A program made the translations under genes and the position numbers. Of a stretch of DNA of 64,000 bases, positions 1-10,399 are shown in pieces (the stretch's first letter is position 1; every line of letters starts with the position of its first letter). Under the pieces are notes generated by a model. That model was given only the letters and a program-made list of their open reading frames with translations, was not told the origin of the DNA and searched no databases. Where the stretch lies: assembly GCF_030272615.1 (NCBI RefSeq), contig NC_081414.1:662542438-662606437 (forward strand). The letters run 5' to 3'. This stretch comes from Cryptomeria japonica (Eukaryota; Streptophyta; Pinopsida; Cupressales; Cupressaceae).

Positions 1-1714
1 TCTATTCCACAAACTTCCCTTCCTGCCAACAATGTCACAAATTTCATCCGGGCCGTACTCAATCCCATCACAATAGTTTGCGGACCGCAACCAACTATCA
101 CACAAATCCCTGTGACATTGGTCCTCACATCCCACGTTCCCGTCTCCTCATCATATCAATACATTGGTGGTGGTGCACCTTCTTTGGCTCACCCAATTCT
201 TGGGGAAAATACAATTCATCATTATCAAAGTCCACAACAAGATCTCATCAAGGAAATTCAAGACATGAAAAAAAGGACTAATAAAAGGAAAAATTACTCA
301 TTCGAAGAGTTTTGCCCTTGTCCTTACGACTCGTCTATATTAGTTGCACCCTATCCCCCGGGATTTGAGATCCCCAAATTCACCAAGTATGAAGGCAAAA
401 GAGACCCCCGCGACCATGTCCGAGAATTCCACATCTTATGCTAAGAAGTCTCCTATAGTGACCATTATCTTCGCACTCTTTCCCAAGAGTATCATGGGAG
501 ACGCCCCAGCATGGTTCTCATCTCTATCGCGAGGTTCTATTGTCTCCTTTCCAGACTTGGCAGAAAAATTTATGACCCACTATGCTTACAACATGGTTAA
601 TGATGTTTCTATGATGGACCTATGCAATACAAAACAAAGACCCAAAGAAACCTTTGCCAATTTCCTACAAAGATGGCGACATCTTATCAAAAAATTCTAG
701 TGGGACATGCCAGAACAACATCAAATTGAGCTATTTCAAAAAAACTTGGTGCTTGAACTTTCGAAACCCTTAATACCCCAATGTATCAAATCTTTCCAAA
801 AATTGACCAATAAGGGCCTCGCCCTCGAACGTGTCTTGTTGGAGGAATGAACCTTGAAACATTACCAGAAATCGACACAAAGTTCTTCCTCTTATCATAA
901 TGACAAGACAAAATTATGGTCTAAGAACAAAAATGTGGTCAATGATGGTGTAACTGATGCAAAGCGGGTCCAAACCGTGGCCGCTCCCCCAAAATCCACC
1001 ACCAATAATCATCAATTCAATAATCAAAACAATCAAAATCAATCCCAAAAACCTCACAACAATGTTTCAATCTAGGGACGACCACCCCGATTGAATAACA
1101 GGACCCCAAGAGACTTCACTCCTCTTGCTGAGCCTATTGAAATGGTGTTTCAAAAACTTGTCCAAGCAGGTGTAGTGGTTTTTCCAATCACTCGCTCGTT
1201 TGACCCCAATCAACCTAAACGAAGATGGTATAATGAAAATGAGTATTGTGAATACCATCATATCAAGGGACATGATACATGAAAGTGTATGAAACTGAAG
1301 ATCTACATACAAGATCTCATTGATAGAGGTGAGATTGAAGTAGCAAATGCAAAACCTGGTAATAACAATGACAAACTCAAAATGTACCGGGAACCCTTCT
1401 CGAAGCATGATAAAGGAAAATGCTCATCATCTAACACAATGGGTTACGACTACGCTAATCACATAACCGACTTTGATTTTTTAGTATGTCGCATTAAACC
1501 TGCAGACACTCATGTCAATGTCATAACCATCCAAGGAGTTAATTCTCCTTCTTCCCAAAGCAGACCAAATCCTGCTAGGATAGTCATTCAAGGCGCCACG
1601 CCTTCCACCTCCCATTTCCAGAGTGACTGCAATGTAACTACATGCCGAGGTAAAATCACCATCCAAGGAGTCCCTCCCCCATCAAACTCCCCGCCCATGT
1701 CTTCCACCCGCTGA
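1..1714 (+). pseudogene. gag: Element A Gag polyprotein region (5' partial, broken)
   Basis: The frame is open from base 1. It contains the Gag block 'CPYDSSILVAPYPPGFEIPK' followed by 'KYEGKRDPRDHVREF', which aligns with the same blocks in elements B and C. It also has 'MMDLCNTKQRPKETFANFLQ' and a zinc knuckle of the CX2HX4HX4C type (CEYHHIKGHDT, then KC) near 1250-1290. Gag packages the element RNA in cytoplasmic particles. A frameshift near 478 moves the reading from frame 1 to frame 2. Stops lie at 442-444, 698-700, 848-850, 1073-1075, 1280-1282 (inside the zinc knuckle) and 1712-1714. There is no start codon in the window. Confidence 0.85.
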
Positions 1715-3103
1715 TATGACCTCCTGGACCAACTTGGGAAGACCCCCGCTCAGATCTCCATTTTGGAACTTCTTAAAACTTCCCCGGTCCATAAAGAAAT
1801 TTTGGAACAAGCCTTTCTCGAATCATGCATTCCTGATAACATCAATGCCACCCAATTCCAAGCTCTCATTGGAAACCTTGCTGCCCAACAACACCTTGTA
1901 TTTACCTCCAAAGATGCACCCGCAGATGAAGACCATAACAAACCTTTGCACATCGAAGCTCTTATCGACAAGCACAAGGTCAAATGTATACTGATAGACG
2001 GTGGATCCGGGCTTAATCTGTGTACATACAAATTAATAAAACAATTGGGACTTTCTGAGGATCTGATAGACACATCAGGAAGGATCACAATAAAGGCATA
2101 TGATGATGCGGAAAGAATTTCAAAGGGTACGATCACCTTACCTCTTCAAGTTGGCTCCATTATAATTGAAACCCCTTGCCAAGTACTAGATCTTGATCTC
2201 CCCTACAACATTCTCCTCGGGCGGCCATGGATTCATTCCTTGCAGGCCGTACCCTCCACCTATCACCAATGCATCAAATTCCCCTATAATGGAAGAGAGA
2301 TAACTATCAAAAGTGATCCACAACCCTTCTAGTATTGCAAACTCCTAGAGGAAAACCATCCATATCATTGCCCATTAAATAGACCCTTGCCAACGCCTCC
2401 ATCTGACACGTCAAATGTTGCCTCCACATCATCCCAACCAGATAATCAAATCAAGATCTTGGACAATGGCTATGGAGAACACAAATTGGAGGACGTCTTA
2501 TTAATAGGCAACCTCCCTCTCTCTCCTAAGTCATTTGGAAAACCAAAAGAGCTCAAAAAGGACCCAAAACCAGTCATGCAATGCCAAAATATCACCTTCA
2601 AGCAATGGAGCCCACTTAATGAGGAGAGCCTTGAAGAAGATGTCTCTTCTTGGTTGTAATGGGAAGAGGATGATGATCCAACAAGAATATCCAAAAAAAT
2701 GTACCCAAAAGCATTTGCCATAGTTGAAAGAATGGGTTACAAAGGACATGACCTGGGACCAGAGGAGAAAGGAAGAAAAATACCCATAAATCATATCTCC
2801 TACAGATACAACAAAGGCTTGGGGTACACCTCGGTGCCTAAGATTACTATCACTGGTGCCCCTTCTAGTCCTTCTTCGGATATCGAAAGCGTCGACGAAG
2901 AGGAATTCCATGAAATGCCTTATGAATACGAGAAAGATATCTTCCTTGACACTTACATCAATACCATCACCCCCGTAACCCCTCCCACTTCACACGAGCT
3001 ACATCTTGTCTATCCTAAACTCATTGACTGGGGCCAACGAGACAAGCCCACTTTAGATATTTGCGCCGATGATAATGCTCTCATTGCTCTCCTGACGGCG
3101 TGA
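1715..3103 (+). pseudogene. Element A aspartic protease and G-patch-like linker
   Basis: The retropepsin active site is visible as 'CILIDGGSGLNLCT' near 1984-2025, with the C-terminal protease block 'NILLGRPWIHSLQAVPSTYH' near 2208-2267. A G-patch-like glycine segment follows ('AIVERMGYKGHDLGPEEKG', later 'YNKGLGYTS') near 2712-2835. The protease would process the polyprotein; G-patch segments follow the protease in several retroelements and probably bind RNA. Stops are at 2330-2332 and 2657-2659. The segment ends at a TGA (3101-3103) that aligns with a TGA at the same point in element B. Confidence 0.85.
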
Positions 3104-5400
3104 AACTTGGAAGATTGTAACAAAATTGAGGGCATTCAACTATACGAAAAAGGATACTTTGGTAGTCAGGTCGATGCCCTTAGCCACAAAAAAGATAATA
3201 AAAGGAAAAGACATGATTCCCTAGGTGAAAACCTCCCTGAGGCACCTTTGGAGGAACAAAAAATAAAAACAAAGGGCGTATCTGAAAGTGAAAACTTGGA
3301 AAAGGCACTTGACGATGAGGGACTTAACCTCCCTACCATTGGTTACCTTCCATAGGACAAATCAAATTTGCTGATAGAAGAAATAGACAACATCAACATG
3401 GGCACCGAAGTCATTTCGAAAAATGTGCTCATTGCCAAATCCCTCACAGAAATAGAGAAAAAAGACTTCATCAACTTCCTTACAGAGGTAAAAATCAATT
3501 TTGCATGGTCCTATTCCGATATGCTAGGGTTGGATCCTACCTTGGTGGTTCACAATCTCGCCGTCCGCCCAGACGCAAAACCTATGAAACAAAAAATGTG
3601 CAAAATGCACCCGCATATTGCTCTCTTGGTCAAGGCGGAACTCCAAAAGATGTTAGATGCAGAATTCATCGAACCCATATACTACGCTGAATGGGTCTCT
3701 AACATTGTACCCGTCGCCAAACCTGTCAGGGGCATCCGCATCTGCACAGATTTCTGAGATCTAAATAGAGCTTGTCTTAAAGATGATTTCCTGCTCCCCA
3801 ATATAGACATGATTGTGGACCTTACAACAGGACATGAAATGCTATCGCTAATGGATGAGTTTTCCAGATACAACCAAATCAGGATAGCAGATGAGGATCA
3901 ACATAAAACCGCATTCACAACACCATGGGGTACTTTTTGTTATCGGGTCATGCCTTTTGGTCTAAAAAATGTTGGAGCTACATACCAACGTGCCATAACA
4001 ACAATTTTTCATGACCTCTTACACAAAATTATGGAGGACTATGTGGATGATCTGCTAGGCAAATCTAAGACAAGACAAGAACACATTCCCATTCTAAAAT
4101 ATATCTTTGAAAGATTAGAAAAATACAAACTGCGCCTGAATCCCAAAAAGTGTGTGTTTGGAGTCACATCGAGATAATTATTAGGATTCATTGTTTCCCA
4201 CAGAGGCATCAAGGTTGATCCTACAGAAGTAAAAGCTATCATGGAAATGCCTCCACCAAAAACTCTTAGACAACTGCGCAGTCTCCAGGGAAAACTCCAA
4301 TCTGTTAGACGTTTTATTTCACAACTAGCAGATAAGTGCCATTCATTTGCACACCTCCTGCGTAAGAACACAAAATTCAAATGGGACTGCTTATGTCAAA
4401 AAGCCTTTGAGAAATTAAAAGAATATCTAGCATCACCTCCAGTTTTGATGCCACCTACCCCTAGAAAACCCCTCATTTTGTACATATGTGCTACTATAGT
4501 GGCATTGGGGGCATTACTGGCGCAAATAGATGATCAAGGGAAGGAACATGCCATTTACTACATCAGTCGGACATTGGTAGGATATGAACTCAATTACACC
4601 CCCATTGAAAGAGCATGTTTGGCATTAGTGTTTAACACACAGAAACTACGACACTATATGCTAAACAACAAGACAAATTTAATTGCTAAAATTGATCCAC
4701 TTAAATATCTCCTATCAAAAGCTGCTCGCACTGGTAGAACTGCCAAATGGGTCATGCTCCTAAGTGAGTTTGACATCGAATATGTGGATAGAAAGGCAAT
4801 CAAGGGACAAGTCATTGCAGATCAGTTGGCTGAAGCTCCACTTCCAGGTGACCATCCTATTCTCATAGAATTACCAGATGAGTTCATTATGACTGTTTCC
4901 ACATCCTCCACATGGAAATTATACTTTGATGGCTCCTGCACCCAAAATGGATCGGGGGCAGGAATATTATTCGTCACACCTCAAGGAGATGACATCCCCA
5001 AATCATACAAGATAGCCTTTGCATGTACCAATAACATAGCAGAATACGAGGCACTCATCACAAGTTTGCGTTTGGCTATCGGTTGGAAAATAAAGGAGTT
5101 ACAAGTTTATGGTGATTCTTAGCTCGTTATAAAACAAGTCAATGATGAGTACTAGACAAAAGATGATAAAATCCTTCCTTACCGTACCATGGTTGAAGAT
5201 CTTAAGAAACATTTCACAACAATCACATTTAATCAAATCCCATGAACAAACAACAGGGCTGCAGATGCAATGGCCACCATTGGCTCCCTCCTTCAAATGT
5301 CAGCATATAGTCAGAAGTGCGAGTTCTTGGTCGAGAAATTATTTATACCAGCATATGACCTACCAGAGTCTGAAATGGTGGTCTCGAGTCCCCTTGGTAC
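3104..5400 (+). pseudogene. pol: Element A reverse transcriptase, RNase H and second RNase H
   Basis: After a short linker holding two hairpin motifs, the RT reads 'NFAWSYSDMLGLDPTLV', 'LNRACLKDDFLLPNIDMI', 'MPFGLKNVGATYQRA' and the catalytic 'YVDDLLGK' near 4041-4064. The Ty3-type RNase H follows ('LGALLAQIDDQGKEHAIYYI'). A second, archaeal-type RNase H starts near 4915 ('WKLYFDGSCTQNGSGAGILF', then 'NNIAEYEAL', then 'VYGDS'). The double RNase H places it in the Tat lineage. Stops lie at 3353-3355, 3755-3757, 4175-4177, 5120-5122, 5153-5155 and 5243-5245. The frame changes from 2 to 1 near 5390. Confidence 0.88.
3224..3312 (+). other. Two linker hairpin motifs, element A
   Basis: Two copies of the shared hairpin motif lie in the translated protease-RT linker. 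The first (3224-3246) folds as GGTG / AAAA bulge / CCTC-CCT-GAGG / CACC with every position paired. The second (about 3287-3310) has outer arms AAGTG and CACTT around a weaker inner stem. They encode the peptides 'GENLPEAP' and 'SENLEKAL', so the AAAA bulge always falls on the Glu-Asn codons GAA AAC. Confidence 0.6.
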
Positions 5401-6645
5401 CAAGAAACCTTCGCTTTCCTCAAAGACAACACCATTCCCCCACATCTCACAAAAACCCAACAACAAACCTTCATCCACTGATATTCTCGTTACACCATCC
5501 TCAGAGACACCCTATTCAGAAGGAATTTCGATGGGTCCCTCCTAAGGTGTTTAGATAAGCAAGAGGCAAAATGGGCATTACGCAAAGTACACGAGGGTAT
5601 CTATGGGGCACACTCAAGTGGGCTCACATTGGCTAAAAAACTTTTGAGAACAGGATACTATTGGCCTAAAATGGAGGTAGATGCATATAATTATGTGAAG
5701 AAATGCATCCCTTGCGAGCAACATGGTGACAAAATTCATGCACCATCACAAGAATTGTAGCCATCTATAACACCATGACCCTTCTCACAGTGGGGGCTCG
5801 ATCTCATTGGGAAAATCCACCCTTCATCTTCCAATGGACATAAATTCATTATCACCGCCACCAAATATTTCACCAAGTGGGTAGAGGCTATCCCTCTTAC
5901 TTTCACCACCGACAAGCAAATATCCAAATTCATCCTGAACTATCTAATCTGCCGGTATGACATCCCAAAAGTTATTATCACAGATAATGGAAAACAATTT
6001 AAAACCCAGGATGTCAAAGAATTCTGATTCAACATCCAACATCGCTTCTCCACCCCATATTATCCCCAAGGCAACGACCAAGCTGAGGCTTCTAATAAAA
6101 CCTTAATCAAAATCCTCAAAAAGACAGTCAATGAAGCTGGTCGTGATTGACACCTCCAACTCCATCCTGCTTTGTGGGCCTACCGCACCTCCATCCGCAC
6201 CCCCACAGGCGCCACCCCTTATTCCCTGGTCTTTGACTCCATAGCCATCCTTCCCCTTGAGATCGAGATCCCCTCTCTAAGGGTATCACTGTAAGACATC
6301 CTACCAGAGGAAGAATACATAATTGCCCGCTTACAAGAGCTAGAATTGTTAGATGAAAGGCGCCTCAAGGCCTTGAACCATCTCCGGGTATATCAGAACT
6401 GCTTGCAGATGAGTTATCACAAAAAAGTCAGAACCTGGGAATTCCAAGTTGGTGATCTTGTCCTCATGGAGAATCAAAAAAATCTACAAGAAAGAGAAAA
6501 GAAAGGCAAGTTCGAGCCTAATTGGCTTGGACCATATGCAATCACAACAAAATATGGATCAGGAGCTTATCAGTTGGCTACTCCTGAAGGTGATCCTTTG
6601 GATGATCCAATGAATATCATGCACCTCAAAAGATTTTATGCTTAG
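5401..6645 (+). pseudogene. int: Element A integrase
   Basis: The integrase reads an N-terminal HHCC zinc site ('VHEGIYGAH' then 'CIPC') and the catalytic D, D, E in 'WGLDLIGK', 'IITDNGKQF' and 'QAEASNK'. The C-terminal block is 'GKFEPNWLGPYAITTKYGSG', and it ends 'MHLKRFYA' at 6645. It would join the DNA copy to the host chromosome. Stops in frame 1 at 5758-5760, 5776-5778, 6025-6027, 6148-6150 and 6292-6294 inactivate it. Several are clear transitions, such as TGG to TGA in what was 'RDWH' and 'PWPF'. The open stretch from 6346 to 6645 is only its C-terminus. Confidence 0.88.
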
Positions 6646-6737
6646 TCCTCAGAAAGTCTTAAATTGTCAAAAAAATAAAGAAAAAAAAAATAATTAAAAA
6701 AAAAATGAGAAAAAGATCCTAAAAAAATCGTCACTTT

Positions 6738-6880
6738 GGTGAAAACCTGGCAAACAGGCGCCTTATGACATAAAAAAATTAAAAAATCAGAAAAAGAAAG
6801 AAAAACAATTCGTCCACCAGTGAAAACCACTTTGTGGCGCTATGGACAAATACCTTGGTGAAAACCTCTCTGCAGGCGCC
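6738..6880 (+). other. Three post-pol hairpin motifs, element A
   Basis: Just after the pol stop there are three untranslated copies of the hairpin motif at 6738-6762, 6819-6841 and 6857-6880. Inner stems are CCTG/CAGG, CCAC/GTGG and CCT/AGG; outer stems are GGTG/CGCC or AGTG/CGCT, all pairable with G-U allowed. The last two are separated by exactly 15 nt (ATGGACAAATACCTT). A-rich spacers lie around them. Confidence 0.6.
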
Positions 6881-8191
6881 AAGGTAAATAACTGGATCCA
6901 CTGTCTAGCATGTCGATACTACAAATCATCTGCCATCCAACCACCCATGCGCAACATTCCTTCTTTTCCACCTCCCAATAAAACATGCGTATGATGATGA
7001 ATCTTTGCTTGAGCCGTGAACAAGGAATGTCCCATTAAAACTGAGCTTTTATGCCTCTGTGTAAGCTTGAAGAAGTCTTGAGAAACAACCCCAAATCCAC
7101 TAGTCACTCTCCAAACCCATAGAATCACTTGCCTAATCCAAAAGCCCACTTTGCCCTAGGAATGACCCCTTCCCTCGCCTGGCAACCTAATCCTTCATCC
7201 TAGTTCTACTCTTGGCAAGAGGTATCATTTGGTCGCAAGGAAGTGACTTGTTAGATTTTGTAAGATCTTTTCATATAGACTTGCATCTTTTTCCCTACGA
7301 CTGCCACTAGTTACGACTGCTTGGGTTCTTCCATATCCAGGTACATTATGATAGGCGCATACTAGGGCATATTTCATAGTATGGCATGTTTTGGATCCCT
7401 CTTGTATAAATCAGCGACCCGGTACTAGTGTTTATCAACACTTACCTTCTCGTGTACAAGAGGTATCAGTGTGTTTGAGGGTTTCCTTGCACAAACCCAC
7501 AACTTTGTATTAGTGTTTCTTAACACTTGCATTGTTGTGTGCAAGAAATTCCCGTTTGTTTACAGAGTCAGTCCACACCCTGGGTTTCTCATGGCATCCT
7601 GATTTCTATAATCAGTGGTGCAAGCCACTTAGGGCAACATCAAACTAGGTTGGCTCTCCACATTTGTTGTGCACAAAATCTCACCATCATTCCATCAAAT
7701 CCTAAACTCAATAATCCCATGGAGCTCTCAATTTCCCCCATTGCCCATCTATTCCATATTCTTCTATCTAAGATCATTGTGTTATTATTGACATATTCCC
7801 TCTTTTTCCCTCTTTTTATTAATTCATTCACATCATGTAGAGTGCATTTCTTAGATAGTCATTTTTTTTTCCACAAAACATTTACCATATAAGATTGCAT
7901 CACATAAATAAAAGATTTACTCATCCATATAACATTACATTTAGACTGCATCATAAATCATTCACATATGTGTATCTATACATAAAGCATAAAAAATACT
8001 CATCCTGCATCCAAAAAACTATGTCAGCAACCCATCATAAACATACATATATAAGCATCCACTCTGCATCACAAAATAGGTTAGCATAGCACATCCATGA
8101 TTGCATCCATATAGGACATCATAAGACAAACAAAAATAATCCATCACAATAAATGCTACACATCCTCTGTCACCAATCAAATCATGTATAC

Positions 8192-8245
<54 letters not shown>

Positions 8246-8435
8246 GTATATATATAAAGAGGAAAATATGTCCGTTATGATACAATGACCCCTCATTGGG
8301 TCCGTTGTGGCGTATATGGGCCCTCGGGAGGGCCCATCTTCCCTCGCGGTCTCAGCTCTCCTATTCTTCTTTCCAAATTCTTCACGACTGCTTCATATTT
8401 CTTCGAGAAATTTTCGTCCTTTTTTTTGAAAAAAT
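6881..8435 (+). other. Element A 3' non-coding zone
   Basis: I see no coding sequence here. The stretch is ordinary in composition to about 8170, then includes a TA microsatellite (about 8203-8245) and a short GC-rich inverted motif around 8318-8335 (GGGCCCTCGGGAGGGCCC). The pyrimidine-rich run at 8370-8430 resembles the same position in element C, just upstream of the second purine box, so it belongs to the element. Confidence 0.5.
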
Positions 8436-8450
8436 TCTTGAGGGGGCATA
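8436..8450 (+). other. Second purine box of element A (possible accessory polypurine tract)
   Basis: The box CTTGAGGGGGCATA precedes the main polypurine tract. The matching box CTCGAGGGGGCATA sits about 100 bp inside the PPT of elements B and C. In A it is about 660 bp away because a tandem repeat array lies between. Such boxes may prime plus-strand DNA synthesis; this is inference. Confidence 0.45.
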
Positions 8451-8526
8451 CACCTCCCATGCTTTACGCTGGGGCATCCTTTTTTTCTTCTATCTTCTAC
8501 ACATCGCCATACACCTCACATAATTA

Positions 8527-9023
8527 ATTCTGATTCTGATCATGTCTTATACAGGATGAATCCTTCTTGAAACCAGACGTTGTGATCAGTCATGTCTTAT
8601 ACAAGATGAATCCTTCCTGAAACCAGACGCTGTGCTCTGATCATATCTTCTATGGGATGAATCCTTCCTGAAACCAGACGTTGTGATCAGTCATGTCTTA
8701 TACAAGATGAATCCTTCCTGAAACTAGATGTTGAGCTCTGATCATGTCTTATACAGGATGAATCCTTCCTGAAACCAGACGTTGTGATCAATCATGTCTT
8801 ATACAGGATGAATCCTTCCTGAAACCAGACGCTCTGATCATGTCTTATACAAGATGAATCCTTCCTGAAACTAGACGCTCTGATCATGTCTTATACAGGA
8901 TGAATCCTTCCTGAAACCAGACATTGTGATCAATCATGTCTTATACAGGATGAATCCTTCCTAAAACCATACGTTATGATCAATCATGTCTTATACAGGA
9001 TGAATCCTTCCTGAAACCAGACC
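8527..9023 (+). repeat. Tandem repeat array, 10 copies of a roughly 50-bp unit
   Basis: Ten copies of a 46-54 bp unit containing ATACAGGATGAATCCTTCC and GAAACCAGACG are arranged head to tail, with unit ends varying between GATCAGTCATG and CTCTGATCATG. The copies differ by only a few bases. The array lies between the two purine boxes of element A, so it is part of the element 3' region. Each unit has the near-palindrome GGATGAATCC. Confidence 0.9.
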
Positions 9024-9108
9024 GAATCTAGATCTTATCAATCAAATCAATATCATCATCAAAAAACAAGATTATTCTTTGAATCAACGCGTCATCACAC
9101 CTCGCTTC

Positions 9109-9122
9109 AAAGAGGGGCAAAA
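9109..9122 (+). other. Polypurine tract of element A
   Basis: The sequence AAAGAGGGGCAAAA lies directly before the LTR start TGTAGACAC. Elements B and C have the same tract (AAAGAGGGGCAAA) against their 3' LTRs. It primes plus-strand synthesis in LTR retrotransposons. Confidence 0.85.
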
Positions 9123-9823
9123 TGTAGACACTTAAAAAATAATTATTTTTAATTATTTTTAATCCCTCACATAATTAATTAATTAATTATGTTAATTCAA
9201 ATTCTCCTCAATATTAATTAAATATAATTGATATTGTCACTATAGTATGTGATTGATTTATTAATCCCTTTCTTTATTCTTCTAAAAGATTAAATCCTCA
9301 CAAATCTTCCTCTTGACTAATTAATTTTAATTAATTAGTTAACCCACATGATTCCTACAAACCATCTTCTTAATTCATCATTAACCTAATAAAGTCTTCT
9401 AGAAACTCCCTAAATTCACTTAACCTTATTCTTCTAATTTTTAAATTCTCTCCAATCATTCTCTCTCCTAGTCAAATCCTCCTACAAATCCTAATCCCAC
9501 CTAACATTTCCCCTAATCCCCCTCCTAATGAGTTGCTAATGGCTAATCATCATGATTAGCCACGAAGTCAACTCCTTGTCCCTTCCATCCAACCACTAGC
9601 TTTTAATTCTCTTTTCCTAGGTGAGTGTGAGATTTTCAAAATCTCACAATCCTCTAGGCATCTCCTCTCCCAAGGAATTTTTAATTCCTTCTTATTCCTC
9701 CAATCCCCATGATTATCCCTTTTTGGAGAATTTTAAATTCCTCCTCCCCATTCTTCAAGGAATGTTACATCCCTTGCTCCTCTCAGGGCACATTGGGAAG
9801 TCTTCCCAATGCACTTTGCTCTT

Positions 9824-10020
9824 CACAAGATCCAAGAGAGGGTGTGGAGACCAAGAGATATGCCTTAAAGACATTCTTCCCAATGTACCTTGAGGAGTGT
9901 GGAGACAAGAAATGTCTTTAAGGCATATCTCCACTTCCCAATGTACCTTGAGGAGTGTGGAGACAAGAAATGTCTTTAAGGCATATCTCTTGGTCTCCAC
10001 ACCCTCTCTTGGACCTTGTG
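9824..10020. repeat. 52-bp inverted repeat with internal tandem duplication, in LTR
   Basis: Arm 9824-9875 is the reverse complement of 9969-10020 with one mismatch; the inner 44 bp (9832-9875 and 9969-10012) match perfectly. Between them lies most of a 58-bp tandem duplication (from about 9876, unit beginning CCCAATGTACCTTGAGGAG). A further near-palindrome, CATTGGGAAG-T-CTTCCCAATG, is at 9791-9811. The structure ends about 70 bp upstream of the TATA box. Confidence 0.92.
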
Positions 10021-10090
10021 TGAGCTCACAAGCAATCCTAGCCCTTCATCTTGAATCCATCTCAACCGTCCATTCTTCCTCTCCTCCTCT

Positions 10091-10097
10091 TATAAAT
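10091..10097 (+). promoter_or_regulatory. TATA box of element A LTR
   Basis: TATAAAT lies in a pyrimidine-rich context, about 970 bp into the LTR, in the position expected for the retrotransposon promoter. Confidence 0.6.
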
Positions 10098-10399
10098 TGA
10101 GGACTCCATCCCTTCATTTTTCATCTCCAAGTTTAGTAGTCTTATGCTATCCTTTTGAGCCCAGGAAATCATCTTGGCAACCTGATCATGTTCAAATCAT
10201 ATCTCATCCATACTTGATCATCTCATCCTTGTCATCTTCCAAATCCATTCCATTTGTGCACAACATTGGAGAGCCATCCACATCAAGCAAGCAAGCAAGA
10301 GGAGCACATCAAGTGGAGCATCACCAAGGGGCGCGTTCACTTCATCAAGCTCAATCCGAAGGAGAGGTATAAGGTTTTGTGAGGTATATGCATCTTAGT

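Noticed and set aside
8527-9023. CRISPR-like array of regular repeats
   Set aside because: The gaps between conserved blocks are not unique spacers but part of the same 50-bp unit, and the sequence is a plant retrotransposon.
9621-10000. Overlapping open frames with repeated 'MSLRHIS'/'ETKRYALKTF' peptides
   Set aside because: They reflect the inverted and tandem repeat inside the element A LTR.
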